This document shows, one piece after another, positions 54,362 through 63,609 of a DNA stretch of 64,000 nt. A model generated the notes under the pieces. It worked only from the letters and a program-made list of their open reading frames with translations, did not search any database and was not told where the DNA came from. This stretch comes from Rosistilla ulvae. GTDB taxonomy: Bacteria; Planctomycetota; Planctomycetia; Pirellulales; Pirellulaceae. Each line of letters starts with the position of its first letter. Positions within the stretch are counted from its first letter, which is position 1. The position numbers and the translations under genes are program-made. The stretch is taken from assembly GCF_007741475.1 (NCBI RefSeq), contig NZ_CP036261.1, forward strand, positions 5,891,798 to 5,955,797, written 5' to 3'.

Positions 54362-54580
54362 CTATTTTGCTTCGGGCCGCGCATCGGCTGCAGCCCCTTC
54401 GTCGCACTTCTTGCATTGCAGCAGATGACCGATCATCCCCGCGCGGCCCGCGGCGGTTGTCACCCAAGGGCGATTCATCCACGGCGGCGTATGGCGAACG
54501 TGTTGGTTGTGACCACAGCCTAGCTGAGCGACCCAATCGCCCTCTTCATCGGTGTGGTATCCAATGATCGGTTGCTGCAT
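54362..54580 (-). CDS. DUF3565 family small protein
   Basis: 72 residues from the ATG at 54580 (MQQPIIGYHTDEEGDWVAQLGCGHNQHVRHTPPWMNRPWV), the family consensus N-terminus. Cys and His pairs (CGHNQHVRH and CKKCD) suggest a metal site. Function unknown. A start at 54598 would add MLLRRS. It is 45 bp upstream of the SMR gene on the same strand. Confidence 0.85.
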   Translation of the reverse strand: MQQPIIGYHTDEEGDWVAQLGCGHNQHVRHTPPWMNRPWVTTAAGRAGMIGHLLQCKKCDEGAAADARPEAK

Positions 54581-54899
54581 CGATCGTCGCAGAAGCATCG
54601 TGAGAATGATGGGAAAGCCGGCGGCAAACGCATCTATTTAGCTTTGAATCGTTCGCTGGACAACCCGAGGACTTCGGGGATCGATCCAACCGACAGCGGT
54701 TGCAGCGACGACGATGCCCGCGGCGGCTGACGGAAACCGGCAACAACGACAAAATCCATCGAGGACTTCGACAGCGAACACGGTTCAGATCGCGGAACAA
54801 AAGTTCCAAGCGATCGCTCGGCAAGGCTGTTTCCAAAAAACGTCACGTGCTTCTTTGCGCGAAGTGCAGTTACGGCCGAGTCTGGTTAGAATATCGGGC

Positions 54900-55832
54900 A
54901 TGACAATTTTGTATTACGATCCGATTTTCATGGAACACCTGACGGGCGACCATCCCGAACGGGGCGGGCGGATTTTGCCCGCGGTGCGCAACTTGAACTT
55001 TCTGGCTTTGGATTCGGCTTGCAAGCGTCCGGCTTGGGAATCGGTTTCGAAAGACCGGTTGTTCTACGTCCATCAACACAAATACATCGAAGCGCTGCAA
55101 CAGATGGCCGAGACCGGTGGCGGGTTGATCGATACCGATACCGTCGTCAGCCCGAAGTCTTATGAAGTCGCATTAAAGGCGACCGGAGCGGTTTGCGACG
55201 CGGTCTGTCGTGTTGTCGCCGGCGAAGACAAGACGGCGTTTTGTCTGATCCGGCCGCCAGGACATCACGCCATGCCCGACCACGGGATGGGGTTTTGCCT
55301 GTTCAACAACATTGCCGTCGGCGCCCGCGTTGCGACCAATGAACTTGGAATCGAGCGGGTGCTGATCGTCGACTTCGACGTCCATCACGGCAACGGAACC
55401 CAAGCGATGTTCTGGGAAGCCGCCGACGTTGGCTATTATTCGATGCATCGATCTCCCCTATATCCGCACACCGGCGCGGCAGACGAAATCGGCGTCGGCC
55501 CCGGCGAGGGAACGACGATGAATCTGCCCGTCGCCTTGGGAACGCCGCGCGAAGAACAACTGGAGACGTTCACCGCCAGCGTGCACGCATTTGCCGACAA
55601 GATCAAGCCACAACTGGTGATGGTCAGCGCCGGCTTCGACGCTCATAAAGAGGATCCGATCGGATCGCTGGGGCTCGAGAGCGAAGACTTTCGAACGTTG
55701 ACACACGTGCTGTTGGACGTCGCCAACAAGCATTCCGACGGCCGATTGGTCAGCGTTTTAGAAGGCGGCTACAACGCCGAAGCGATGGCCGAGTGTGTGC
55801 CGATCCACCTGGAACAACTGCTCGAAGCGTAA
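54900..55832 (+). CDS. histone deacetylase-like amidohydrolase
   Basis: 310 residues from the ATG at 54900. Zinc and catalytic motifs are complete: RPPGHHAMPDHGMGFCLFNN (His-His dyad), IVDFDVHHGNGTQAMF (Asp and His zinc ligands), SAGFDAHKEDPIGSL (third ligand) and LEGGYN. These enzymes remove acetyl groups from lysines or from polyamines. It is convergent with an acetyltransferase gene 32 bp away, so it may reverse that enzyme's products as AcuC does for AcuA. Longer frames upstream are basic, unrelated sequence. Confidence 0.93.
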   Translation: MTILYYDPIFMEHLTGDHPERGGRILPAVRNLNFLALDSACKRPAWESVSKDRLFYVHQHKYIEALQQMAETGGGLIDTDTVVSPKSYEVALKATGAVCDAVCRVVAGEDKTAFCLIRPPGHHAMPDHGMGFCLFNNIAVGARVATNELGIERVLIVDFDVHHGNGTQAMFWEAADVGYYSMHRSPLYPHTGAADEIGVGPGEGTTMNLPVALGTPREEQLETFTASVHAFADKIKPQLVMVSAGFDAHKEDPIGSLGLESEDFRTLTHVLLDVANKHSDGRLVSVLEGGYNAEAMAECVPIHLEQLLEA

Positions 55833-55864
55833 GCTCTCGGCAGCAAATCACTTTCAGACGACGT

Positions 55865-58570
55865 TCAGTCTGCGTCCAGCAAGCTCTTCTTGACCATCAC
55901 GGTATCAAACGATTTGGATCGATCGATTTCGAAACCGCGTCGCTGGAACATCTGGATCATCCGATGGTTCGACGCGGCGGTCTCGGCGACGACCGATTGG
56001 ATATTCCAACGTTTGCAAATCGTCAGGCACTTATCGGTCATCAACGACCCGAGTCCGCGTCCCTGCCAGCGATCGGCAACCAGGATCGCAAATTCCGCTT
56101 CGTAATGATCGGCGTCGGCGACAAACCGAGCAACGCCCGCGATCTGTTTGACGCCGTCTTCGATCACTTCGACCACGATCGCCAGTTCGCGGTCGTAATC
56201 GATGAAGCAAAATCGAGACGCCATCGTATGCGTGGCGGTGCGAAACATGTAGCGGAACCGCTGCTGGATCGTTTCGGCGGAACAGCTTTCGATCAACCGA
56301 TGCCACATCGGTTCGTCTTCGGGTTTGATCGGTCGCAGCACGACGGGAGTGCCGTCTCGCAATTCGATGTTGCGAATGAACTCTTCCGGATAGGGGCGGA
56401 TCGCCAGATGCGCGAAACGAGAACTCGATTTCCGACGCATCTTCCCATCGAGGATGATTCGCGAATCGAGCGCGATCACATCGCGGTCGCTTGCCAACAA
56501 CGGGTTGATGTCGATTTCGGCGATCTCAGGGCACTCGACGATCAACTTCGACATCCGCAACAAGCATTCGACCAACAGATCGACGTTCACTCCGCGACGA
56601 CCGCGGTAACCTTTCAACAGAGGCCACGATTGCAGCGACTCCAACATCCGCCGCGCCAGTCGCTCGTTCAGCGGCGGCAGTTCCATGGCGTAATCTTGAA
56701 CCAACTCCGCCGTGATCCCTCCCGCACCAACCAACAGCACCGGTCCAAAGACGGGATCGCGCTTCGCCCCCAGGATCAATTCGCGGCTGAGCGATGCAAC
56801 AACCATCGGTTGCACCGTCACTCCACCAAACTCAAAACCGAATCGATGTTGCGCGACGCGGCGGCCGATCTCCTGATACGCTTCGCGAACTCGGTCGCCG
56901 CTTGTCAAGTTCAGCTCCACACCATCGACGTCGGTCTTGTGCATGATCTGCGGTGAATAGACCTTTAAGACGACGGGGTATCCCAGCCGATCGGCGATCG
57001 CAACCGCTTCCTCCTGCGATCGAGCGATCTCGGTCTCCGCGACTCGAAAGCCGTAATTCTTGAGCACCAACTTCGATTCGTATTCGCTGAGCGGAGTCCG
57101 TTCGCCTGGCCTCTCGTTGACAGCGTCGACGACACATCTTCGCCGCTCGGCTTCGTCGACAGGAAAGGTCAGCGGGACCTCCAACGGTGTTTCGCACAAC
57201 ATCTCGCGGTTGCGGCCATAACGCACCAACTGCATGAACACCCGCACGCATTTTTCCGGCGTCGCGTAGACCGGGACGCCCCCCTGCGTCAACCGCCGGA
57301 TCCCTTCGGCCACCCGAGTGCAGCCCATCCACGACGCCAAGACAGGTTTTGTCGTCGACTTGGCGGCGGCGATCACGGCGTCGGCGACCCCACTGGGGTC
57401 AGTCGTCGCTTGCGGTGCCAGCAGCACCAAAACGGCATCGACGTTGCGATCGCGGATCACGGTTTGCAGCGCCGATGCGTACCGCTGTTCGCTCGCGTCG
57501 CCAATCACATCGACGGGGTTGCAGCGAGACCAAGCGGCTGGCAATTGGGCGTCCAATGCTGCGATCGTCGAATCTGAGAATTGTGCAAGCTTGCCGTTCC
57601 GCTGCAACAAGGCATCGGTTGCCATCACGCCAGGGCCGCCAGCGTTGGTGACAATCGCCAACCGGTCGCCGCATGGCTTGGGGTGTCGAGCCAAGAATTC
57701 GGCGCTGTCGAAGAGGTCGTCGAGTTCGTTGGCGCGAACGATTCCCGCCCGCGCGAACGCAGCTTCATACGCGCTGTCGACACCGACCATCGCGCCGGTA
57801 TGCGATGCCGCCGCCGCCGCGGAAGCGTCGAACCGCCCCGACTTAAACGCAATGATCGGTTTGGATTGCGTGAACGCGCGAGCCGCCGAAAGGAATGCGC
57901 GAGCTTCGGTCAACGATTCGACATACAGAACGATCGACTCGGTCCACGGGTCCTCGGCGAAATAATCGATCAGTTCGGCGATGGTCACATCGGCCATGTT
58001 CCCGATCGACACAAACTGAGAGAAACCTACGTTCTGGTTGATCGCCCATTCGAGGATCGGGGTGCAGAGTGCACCGGATTGCGAGATGAAAGCCACGTTG
58101 CCCGCCGGTGGCATCTCGCTGGCCAGACTTGCGTTGAGATGTCGATGCGGCGAGATGATCCCAACACAATTGGGACCGATGATTTTTGTCCCGGGGAACG
58201 TCTTGGCGACCGCAACGATTTCGTCTTGCAAGCGAGCCCCTTCGGCTCCGACTTCGCGAAATCCAGCCGACTGGATGATGATCCCGCGAATGCCCGCTTC
58301 CCCGCACCGTTTGACAACATCGGGAACCGTCGCCGCGGGCGTACAGATGATGGCCAGGTCCACCGTCTCGGGCAACGCGGCGACCGACGCGAAACTGGGC
58401 AACTGCAGGATCGTTTCGTAGTTCCGATTGACGGGATAGATCCGACCGCGAAACCCGCCATCGACAAGGTTTTTCAGCGACAACCTGCCGACACTCTCCG
58501 GTCGCTCACTGGCACCGATCACCGCAATGCTCTTGGGTGAAAAGATCTTCTTGAGGTGCTTTGAGGTCAT
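55865..58570 (-). CDS. Pat-type protein acetyltransferase (NDP-forming acyl-CoA synthetase-like domain + GNAT)
   Basis: 901 residues, the usual length. Domains in order: CoA-binding Rossmann domain (about 1-135, IFSPKSIAVIGASERPESVG), succinyl-CoA ligase-like domains with the conserved SHTGAMVGVD, an ATP-grasp part (about 490-700, GYPVVLKVYSPQIMHKTDVDGVEL), and a C-terminal GNAT domain (about 740-895) with LVADRWQGRGLGSLM. PatZ/Pat proteins acetylate metabolic enzymes, notably acetyl-CoA synthetase. The deacetylase-like gene faces it from 55832. Confidence 0.9.
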   Translation of the reverse strand: MTSKHLKKIFSPKSIAVIGASERPESVGRLSLKNLVDGGFRGRIYPVNRNYETILQLPSFASVAALPETVDLAIICTPAATVPDVVKRCGEAGIRGIIIQSAGFREVGAEGARLQDEIVAVAKTFPGTKIIGPNCVGIISPHRHLNASLASEMPPAGNVAFISQSGALCTPILEWAINQNVGFSQFVSIGNMADVTIAELIDYFAEDPWTESIVLYVESLTEARAFLSAARAFTQSKPIIAFKSGRFDASAAAAASHTGAMVGVDSAYEAAFARAGIVRANELDDLFDSAEFLARHPKPCGDRLAIVTNAGGPGVMATDALLQRNGKLAQFSDSTIAALDAQLPAAWSRCNPVDVIGDASEQRYASALQTVIRDRNVDAVLVLLAPQATTDPSGVADAVIAAAKSTTKPVLASWMGCTRVAEGIRRLTQGGVPVYATPEKCVRVFMQLVRYGRNREMLCETPLEVPLTFPVDEAERRRCVVDAVNERPGERTPLSEYESKLVLKNYGFRVAETEIARSQEEAVAIADRLGYPVVLKVYSPQIMHKTDVDGVELNLTSGDRVREAYQEIGRRVAQHRFGFEFGGVTVQPMVVASLSRELILGAKRDPVFGPVLLVGAGGITAELVQDYAMELPPLNERLARRMLESLQSWPLLKGYRGRRGVNVDLLVECLLRMSKLIVECPEIAEIDINPLLASDRDVIALDSRIILDGKMRRKSSSRFAHLAIRPYPEEFIRNIELRDGTPVVLRPIKPEDEPMWHRLIESCSAETIQQRFRYMFRTATHTMASRFCFIDYDRELAIVVEVIEDGVKQIAGVARFVADADHYEAEFAILVADRWQGRGLGSLMTDKCLTICKRWNIQSVVAETAASNHRMIQMFQRRGFEIDRSKSFDTVMVKKSLLDAD

Positions 58571-58600
58571 CGGTGGAGTTCTTTTCCAATCACTGCGGGG

Positions 58601-59512
58601 TCAAATTCCCAGTAGGCGCCGGATTGCCCGACGGTCATCGGCAACGGCTGCGATGCGTTGGGCAGCCTTTTGCGGATCGCGATGATCGATGTATTCCATG
58701 TGCACCGAAACGGGGATCCCCGCGATCGGATCTTTCCGCAGCGAATCATAAAAGCTGCTGGCGACCAGCCCCGATCCCAACGGAACGTTCTCGACCTTCG
58801 CCTCGTTCCACCGAAAATCTTTGCAATACAACGCGCCGACATGCTCGCGCAACATGCTCCAATGTATCGGCCATGACATGCCGGCTTCAACGGTAGCATG
58901 GCGGATGTCGAACGCGACGGCCAATTGTTCTTTCGGCTGATCGGCGGCAATCCGGTAGAGATCCCACAGTCCTGCGCCGCAATACCGCGTGCCGGCGTGA
59001 TTCTGGTAGAGCGCCGTGATCCCCAGCTCGCGATTCAGCTGCACCAACTGCTCGACCTGGCGGGTGAATTTTTCCAATTGTGGCAGAATCGGCCGGTCGA
59101 GATCGTACCGATAATAAGCCATGCGGTAGTAGCGGATTCCCGCCTTGGCCGCCGCTCGCAATGTTGGTTCAGTCAACCGTTGATCGACGCTGTTGACATC
59201 GCTAGCAAACAGCACGACTTGCTTTTCTTTAGCCGCCAACGCATCGACCAGCTTGGGCAACTGGTCGGCAACTTTCGCCGGCTCCACCTGGCCACCCTTG
59301 CGCACCGTCGCTTCGATCCCATCCCACTGCTGCTTGACCAACAGATCGGCCAGCTCTGAGAAACTCAACATCTGCAGCGGCTTGGCGAACACACACAGCG
59401 GCCCCCACGGAGACGGCGAATCCGCAGACGCCTTGTTTTCATCGGCCTGAGTCCAGCGAGCGGTCAGCCCCGCAGCGAGTGCGCCCATGGCGACGCGTCG
59501 GTTGTATTTCAT
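58601..59512 (-). CDS. sugar phosphate isomerase/epimerase-like protein, exported
   Basis: 303 residues from the ATG at 59512. The N-terminus has a twin-Arg and hydrophobic stretch (MKYNRRVAMGALAAGLTARW), suggesting Tat export. The remainder is a xylose-isomerase-like TIM barrel: LLVKQQWDGIEATVRKGG, YYRMAYYRYD, LGITALYQNHAG and VAFDIRHATVEAG, with His/Asp/Glu metal positions. The substrate is unknown. It is 30 bp downstream of the Pat gene's start (same strand), so it may be in one transcript. Confidence 0.8.
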   Translation of the reverse strand: MKYNRRVAMGALAAGLTARWTQADENKASADSPSPWGPLCVFAKPLQMLSFSELADLLVKQQWDGIEATVRKGGQVEPAKVADQLPKLVDALAAKEKQVVLFASDVNSVDQRLTEPTLRAAAKAGIRYYRMAYYRYDLDRPILPQLEKFTRQVEQLVQLNRELGITALYQNHAGTRYCGAGLWDLYRIAADQPKEQLAVAFDIRHATVEAGMSWPIHWSMLREHVGALYCKDFRWNEAKVENVPLGSGLVASSFYDSLRKDPIAGIPVSVHMEYIDHRDPQKAAQRIAAVADDRRAIRRLLGI

Positions 59513-59866
59513 GTTATTGCAAAGAGAGTGTGAATCGCGGTGTCGTTGTAGTTCAAGAAAAGCTTTGAATAGTGTAACCGTTGCAGAGCCGGAGCGTTCA
59601 AATTTCCGGGCACGCATCGCGCGCAATTCAGAGCTTGAGCTCGGCAGATTTTTGACAACCCAACGCGTAAACGGGGCACCACGTGAATTCCGCGCTTACA
59701 CGTCGGGCTACCAATTCCTGCGACGCTTCCGTTTCGAAAAGTGATTTCGCCTGCGGCTAACTCCGACTCCGCTTGCCAATAGTGCACACGAACGTATACA
59801 TTAAATGACGGCTCGGCACGAACACACGCGCCGGCAACTCACCTCAATTTTTTGGAGCAGCATCGG

Positions 59867-60205
59867 ATGGCAATCTCTCACGCAAAATCTGGCGAGATCA
59901 TCGACGTCGGTCCCTTGGGCGACGCGCTCTCCTCAACGAAGACTTCTGCGCTTCTGAAGTCGGATGAAATGGAACTGCTGCGGCTGGTACTGCCCGCTGG
60001 CAAGACGATCGCCGAGCACAAGGCGCCAGGCGAAATCACAGTGCATTGCCTCGAAGGCCGAATTCAATTCACAGCTCTCGGCGCGACCCAGGAACTGACC
60101 ACCGGCCGACTGTTGCACCTTCCCGCTGGCGAACCTCACGCGCTCCACGCCATCGAAGATTCGTCGCTGCTGGTGACGATCGTGCGTCGTCCATCGAAAA
60201 CGTAA
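59867..60205 (+). CDS. small cupin-domain protein
   Basis: 112 residues from the ATG at 59867 (GGAG 9 nt upstream). A single cupin barrel: LVLPAGKTIAEHKAPGEITVHCLEGRIQF (motif 1, His and Glu) and GRLLHLPAGEPHALHAIEDS (motif 2). Metal-dependent binding or isomerisation of an unknown ligand. It stands alone. The gap 59513-59866 holds no other recognised element. Confidence 0.8.
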   Translation: MAISHAKSGEIIDVGPLGDALSSTKTSALLKSDEMELLRLVLPAGKTIAEHKAPGEITVHCLEGRIQFTALGATQELTTGRLLHLPAGEPHALHAIEDSSLLVTIVRRPSKT

Positions 60206-60707
60206 CCGACGCCGCGACGGCAAAGACCGCCCCATGATGACCACGAGTCCGTCGCAGCGGTCCCAGATCCTGTTCCCGTCTTCTTATCGTGAACATCAGC
60301 CGTTCCAACTGCTGCGAGTTTCCCAGGAACGACTCCTTCAAAAGCCGACGATCTTAAGACTTAGACGAACGCGAATTTTGAAATTCGGACATCACTACTC
60401 CGAAGCCCATGTCAATTAACCAACGGCACTCTCGGTCGCTCAAGCCCCCCACCATCCGCGTTGAGCGCCGCGGAAACCGACCGAGTGGTCAGCCCAACAA
60501 TGATTTCCCATCGAAGCATCTTGCCGCCAACTTCGCATCCAAAGTAGCCCCTGGAAAATTCAGGAAAACGTTGGGAGGCCCCACCGCCCCCCCCCGGAGC
60601 CATTGAACCAATCATCTACCTTGACTAGTATTTGCCCATGGAATGCCGTTCTTGGGCATTTCAGCGGACATTATCGCTTTTTACTTCAAATTACGGTGTG
60701 AAATAGA
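60206..60707. other. 502-bp intergenic region before the DUF1559 gene
   Basis: No gene supported; the short open frame at 60409-60606 lacks conserved character. A C-rich run and GGAG lie near 60570-60600. A TGCCCA (60633-60638)/TGGGCA (60653-60658) dyad sits in the leader of the DUF1559 gene. Confidence 0.4.
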
Positions 60708-61730
60708 ATGGCTCGAACTTCATTCCGACGCGGCTTTACGCTGGTCGAATTATTGGTCGTCATCGCAATTATTGGGATCTTAGTCGGGTTATTATTGCCA
60801 GCGGTGCAACAGGCCCGCGAAGCAGCTCGCCGCATGCAGTGCACCAATCATCTGAAGCAATTTGGATTGGCATTGCACAATTACCACGACACCTTCAACG
60901 CCCTGCCGTATCGCCAGGGAGGGCCCGACCAATCGACGGTCGCCGCCGCCAATCCACCGCGTCGGTTTTCTGGCTTCGTTTCGCTATTGCCGTTTATCGA
61001 ACAAGAGAATCTGTATGAAGCAGCTTTGACCAACACGCAATACGTTTGGAACACAGGGTTCGCGCCGTGGCAGGCGAAGTCACAAGTTGCGGAATTTTTG
61101 TGCCCGTCGGACTCGCTTGTCGGCAGCCCCTATGCTGAGATCAATTATTCATTGAGCATGGGCGACAGTGTTGGGAGCGATTACTCGATTTCTGGTACCA
61201 ATTTAAACTCCCTTGGTGTTCGCGGAATCTTCGGGATGGAAACGCACACCCGATTTCGCGACGTTACCGATGGGTTGTCGAACACCGTCGCGATGTCCGA
61301 ATTCCTTAAACCGACCACGACCAACCGTATTGGAGCGGCCGTTTCGAACGACTCCACCAACCCAATCAATTGCAAAGCACGGCTGGTAAATGGTGTCTAC
61401 ACCGCTTCGAGTTCTCTGATCACTCCAGATCGTTGTTTGGGCTACCGCTGGGCCGATGGCCGGCCGGGCTATTGTGCGTTGACGACGATCCTGCCCCCCA
61501 ATAGTGCCACGTGCAGTTCACAAGCCTCCGGCGGACTATACACGGCCAGCAGCCGACATCCGGGCGGAGTTAACGCGGTATATGTCGATGGCAGCGTGCA
61601 TTTTGTGGCCGAGACGATCGACACCGGTAACTTGGCCGCCGCCGTTCCAAGCGTCTCCAGCGGGGCGTCGAGCCCGTTTGGGGTTTGGGGAAGCCTCGGA
61701 TCGAAGTCGGGGGGCGAAACGCATCAATAG
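60708..61730 (+). CDS. DUF1559 prepilin-type protein
   Basis: 340 residues. A type IV pilin-like leader is cut after Gly: [39 protein letters not shown]. The rest is the typical DUF1559 domain, ending with [24 protein letters not shown]. Such proteins are extremely expanded in planctomycetes; their pseudopilin-like assembly is not understood. It should be processed by a prepilin peptidase, one candidate being the gene at 26897. The lipoprotein gene follows 53 bp downstream. Confidence 0.95.
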   Translation: MARTSFRRGFTLVELLVVIAIIGILVGLLLPAVQQAREAARRMQCTNHLKQFGLALHNYHDTFNALPYRQGGPDQSTVAAANPPRRFSGFVSLLPFIEQENLYEAALTNTQYVWNTGFAPWQAKSQVAEFLCPSDSLVGSPYAEINYSLSMGDSVGSDYSISGTNLNSLGVRGIFGMETHTRFRDVTDGLSNTVAMSEFLKPTTTNRIGAAVSNDSTNPINCKARLVNGVYTASSSLITPDRCLGYRWADGRPGYCALTTILPPNSATCSSQASGGLYTASSRHPGGVNAVYVDGSVHFVAETIDTGNLAAAVPSVSSGASSPFGVWGSLGSKSGGETHQ

Positions 61731-61783
61731 TTGTCGCGTCGTCCACTTTTGTTTCAAGTCCTCCAATTCAACCTTCACTGAAA

Positions 61784-62266
61784 ATGCAATTCATCTCCCA
61801 CTTTAAACTGACCTGGTTAACAGGTCTTTTACTCGTCGCCGGTTGCGGCGACATCGGCACCTGGAGCGACAGCCGGCAAGTGATGCTGTATCCCGTTTCG
61901 GGAATCGTTACGCTTGATGGGCAACCGGTCGAGGGTGCGCAAGTGATCTTTCAACCGGCCGGCGAATCTCAACAAAACCTGCTTGGCACTGGCGAGACCG
62001 ATGCGTCGGGACGCTTTTCGTTGGTGACCGTCCAAGCTGGCGAAGGCGCCGTGGCCGGCACTCACAACGTGAGCGTTTCCAAAAGGGTCGTAACGGGTGT
62101 AAACACCGACGCGGACGTCGATTTAGAGATCTTCGTTCCGTCAGTAACCGAAGAGAATCAGTTGCCGGAAATCTACAACGCGTTTGAGACTTCAGGCCTG
62201 ACATTCGACGTCTCCGACCAACAGGCGACCGAAATTTCGATCGCGTTGGAAACTCAGACACCGTAG
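61784..62266 (+). CDS. small lipoprotein with carboxypeptidase-regulatory-like fold
   Basis: 160 residues from the ATG at 61784. Lipobox LLVAGCGD gives a lipid-anchored protein. The remainder is a beta-sandwich: YPVSGIVTLDGQPVEGAQVIFQPAGE...GTGETDASGRFSLVTVQAGEGAVAGTHNVSV, typical of planctomycete proteins paired with DUF1559 genes. It is presumably an accessory to the upstream DUF1559 protein. Confidence 0.88.
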   Translation: MQFISHFKLTWLTGLLLVAGCGDIGTWSDSRQVMLYPVSGIVTLDGQPVEGAQVIFQPAGESQQNLLGTGETDASGRFSLVTVQAGEGAVAGTHNVSVSKRVVTGVNTDADVDLEIFVPSVTEENQLPEIYNAFETSGLTFDVSDQQATEISIALETQTP

Positions 62267-62290
62267 CCTCCCCTCTGTGACGGTCGACCG

Positions 62291-62351
62291 CCGGTTGATG
62301 CCATTTCCCCGGCACCAACCGGCCATTTCTCGGGCCCCGTGTTCCGGGGCC
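62291..62351. terminator. two hairpins after the lipoprotein gene
   Basis: CCGGTTG (62291-62297)/CAACCGG (62316-62322) and GGCCCCG (62333-62339)/CGGGGCC (62345-62351). Stable stems, no T-run. They probably end or process the DUF1559-lipoprotein transcript. Confidence 0.4.
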
Positions 62352-62520
62352 GGGGTGCTGCGTGCGTCCTATACCTCACGCCGACCACCGACCACGACCG
62401 TGATTGCTTACCGTAGCGTTCTGCCGTCGAATTAAGCGGCAATTCCACAGAGTGGTTCGCAGGATTTTGCGTTGGCGACACCATGAACCTGCAGCGACAC
62501 CGCGGATGTCAACGCGGTCA

Positions 62521-62544
62521 GACAGTGTCAGCGGAGGTTGACGC
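62521..62544 (+). promoter_or_regulatory. candidate enhancer (UAS) for the sigma-54 promoter at 62607
   Basis: GACAGTGTCAGCGGAGGTT-type sequence with GTCA/TGAC arms, 63 bp upstream of the -24 element. A related sequence (GACAGT-T-GTCA...GTTAACGC) occurs at 63341-63364 upstream of the third promoter; about 19 of 24 aligned bases agree. It is a plausible binding site for a sigma-54 activator. Confidence 0.3.
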
Positions 62545-62606
62545 AATTTATGCCGATTGAACGGTTTGCGCGACTCCACAGCTGAATTTACGCAATTTTA
62601 ACCATC

Positions 62607-62622
62607 TGGCATGTTGATTGCG
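62607..62622 (+). promoter_or_regulatory. sigma-54 (-24/-12) promoter for the 48-residue protein gene
   Basis: TGGCATGTTGATTGCG fits TGGCA-N6-TTGC with correct spacing. Predicted start about 62633, leaving a 53-nt leader. Confidence 0.55.
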
Positions 62623-62685
62623 TAGTTCTTCTTGTGACACCACGGGGGTGCCGATTCTGGTCCACTTCTTAGAAGGAGCCCCAAC

Positions 62686-62832
62686 ATGTTGATGCGCAAT
62701 CCTGAGATGATGCTGCACGATTCAAACGATCGGACTCAAAACACTGCTGCTTCCACTTCCCGCGAAAATTTGCTCGGGCAAGTGATCGTGATGCTCTTAC
62801 TGATGATCGCGATCCTGCTGCGAGCACTGTGA
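62686..62832 (+). CDS. 48-residue single-TM protein
   Basis: A short frame missed by length filters. AGAAGGAG lies 8 nt before the ATG. The peptide starts MLMRNPEMMLHDSNDRTQ, a polar N-terminus, then one TM helix at the end (LLGQVIVMLLLMIAILLRAL). It follows a sigma-54-type promoter, which supports real expression. It could be a small membrane regulator or stress peptide. No homologue recognised. Confidence 0.6.
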   Translation: MLMRNPEMMLHDSNDRTQNTAASTSRENLLGQVIVMLLLMIAILLRAL

Positions 62833-62970
62833 CAATCTCGTGCGAGCCAAGTTGGCAAGACAAACATGTCGCCGAACTTTCGGTTTCCGTTCGCGAAGCA
62901 CGGAGACCGCTTCCGAAACAGCGTGGCAAAACATCGCACCGACACCTTTACATCACCAAACACCGTCCAA

Positions 62971-62986
62971 TGGCACTGCGATTGCC
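62971..62986 (+). promoter_or_regulatory. sigma-54 (-24/-12) promoter for the BON-like gene
   Basis: TGGCACTGCGATTGCC keeps the full TGGCAC and TTGC with correct spacing. Predicted start about 62997, a 44-nt leader before the ATG at 63041. Confidence 0.55.
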
Positions 62987-63040
62987 CTTGGAAACGGGTG
63001 CGACTTGATTCCAACCGCTTCACCAACATGGATGGTGCCG

Positions 63041-63376
63041 ATGTCATTTGATCGATGGAGCCAGGAGAATGAATTCCTGAATGCCTTGGCAACAAATCTA
63101 GTCCGCGAAACCCATGGTCTGATCGAAGACTTATCGATCGATTCGGATCGTGACTCCGCCATTGTTTACGGCACAGTGTCGTCATACCACGACGTGCAGC
63201 GGGCCATCCACGCGACCCAGTCTTTTGGTCGTGAGCAGACGATCTTTGCGAGGACTAGGCTCTCCTTTCGAGTGTGCGGTCGAACGCTCGATTTGACCGT
63301 CCCCCATCTCGGTGCAACACGGCGGGTGCCAACGCCAGCGGACAGTTGTCAACGCGAGTTAACGCTGATTTCGTAA
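63041..63376 (+). CDS. BON-like domain protein
   Basis: 111 residues from the ATG at 63041. The centre (VRETHGLIEDLSIDSDRDSAIVYGTVSSYHDVQRAIHATQSF) has the alpha-beta pattern and GxVxSYxxxQ signature of BON domains, which attach to phospholipid or other BON proteins under osmotic or envelope stress. No signal peptide. Other in-frame starts (63032 and earlier) are possible; the chosen one fits the promoter at 62971. Confidence 0.6.
   Translation: MSFDRWSQENEFLNALATNLVRETHGLIEDLSIDSDRDSAIVYGTVSSYHDVQRAIHATQSFGREQTIFARTRLSFRVCGRTLDLTVPHLGATRRVPTPADSCQRELTLIS
63341..63364 (+). promoter_or_regulatory. second copy of the candidate enhancer motif
   Basis: GACAGTTGTCAACGCGAGTT plus AACGC, about 130 bp upstream of the sigma-54 promoter at 63493 and overlapping the end of the BON-like gene. 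It shares the GACAGT and GTTRACGC parts with 62521-62544. Confidence 0.25.
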
Positions 63377-63492
63377 CCGCGGCGACACATCCAAAGCAAA
63401 TCGCTTGACCTGTGCATCGTTGCAGCAGCTGGCAAAAAATCGTTTTGCCGCGGCCCTTATATTTTGCGACTCACGGCGTCGAACCGATCATT

Positions 63493-63508
63493 TGGTCCGC
63501 CGCTTGCA
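63493..63508 (+). promoter_or_regulatory. sigma-54-type promoter for the Rnk/GreA-like gene
   Basis: TGGTCCGCCGCTTGCA: GG and TTGCA are at the required spacing; the -24 part departs from TGGCA at two bases. Predicted start about 63519, a 91-nt leader. Confidence 0.45.
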
Positions 63509-63609
63509 TTAGCAGCCGACTCGGTAGGCAACTCTTACATCGCCCCAAGAACACGCTTGCCACTGCGTGCTTCGATTGATATCACCAACTAACAACATGG
63601 ACCTCGGCT

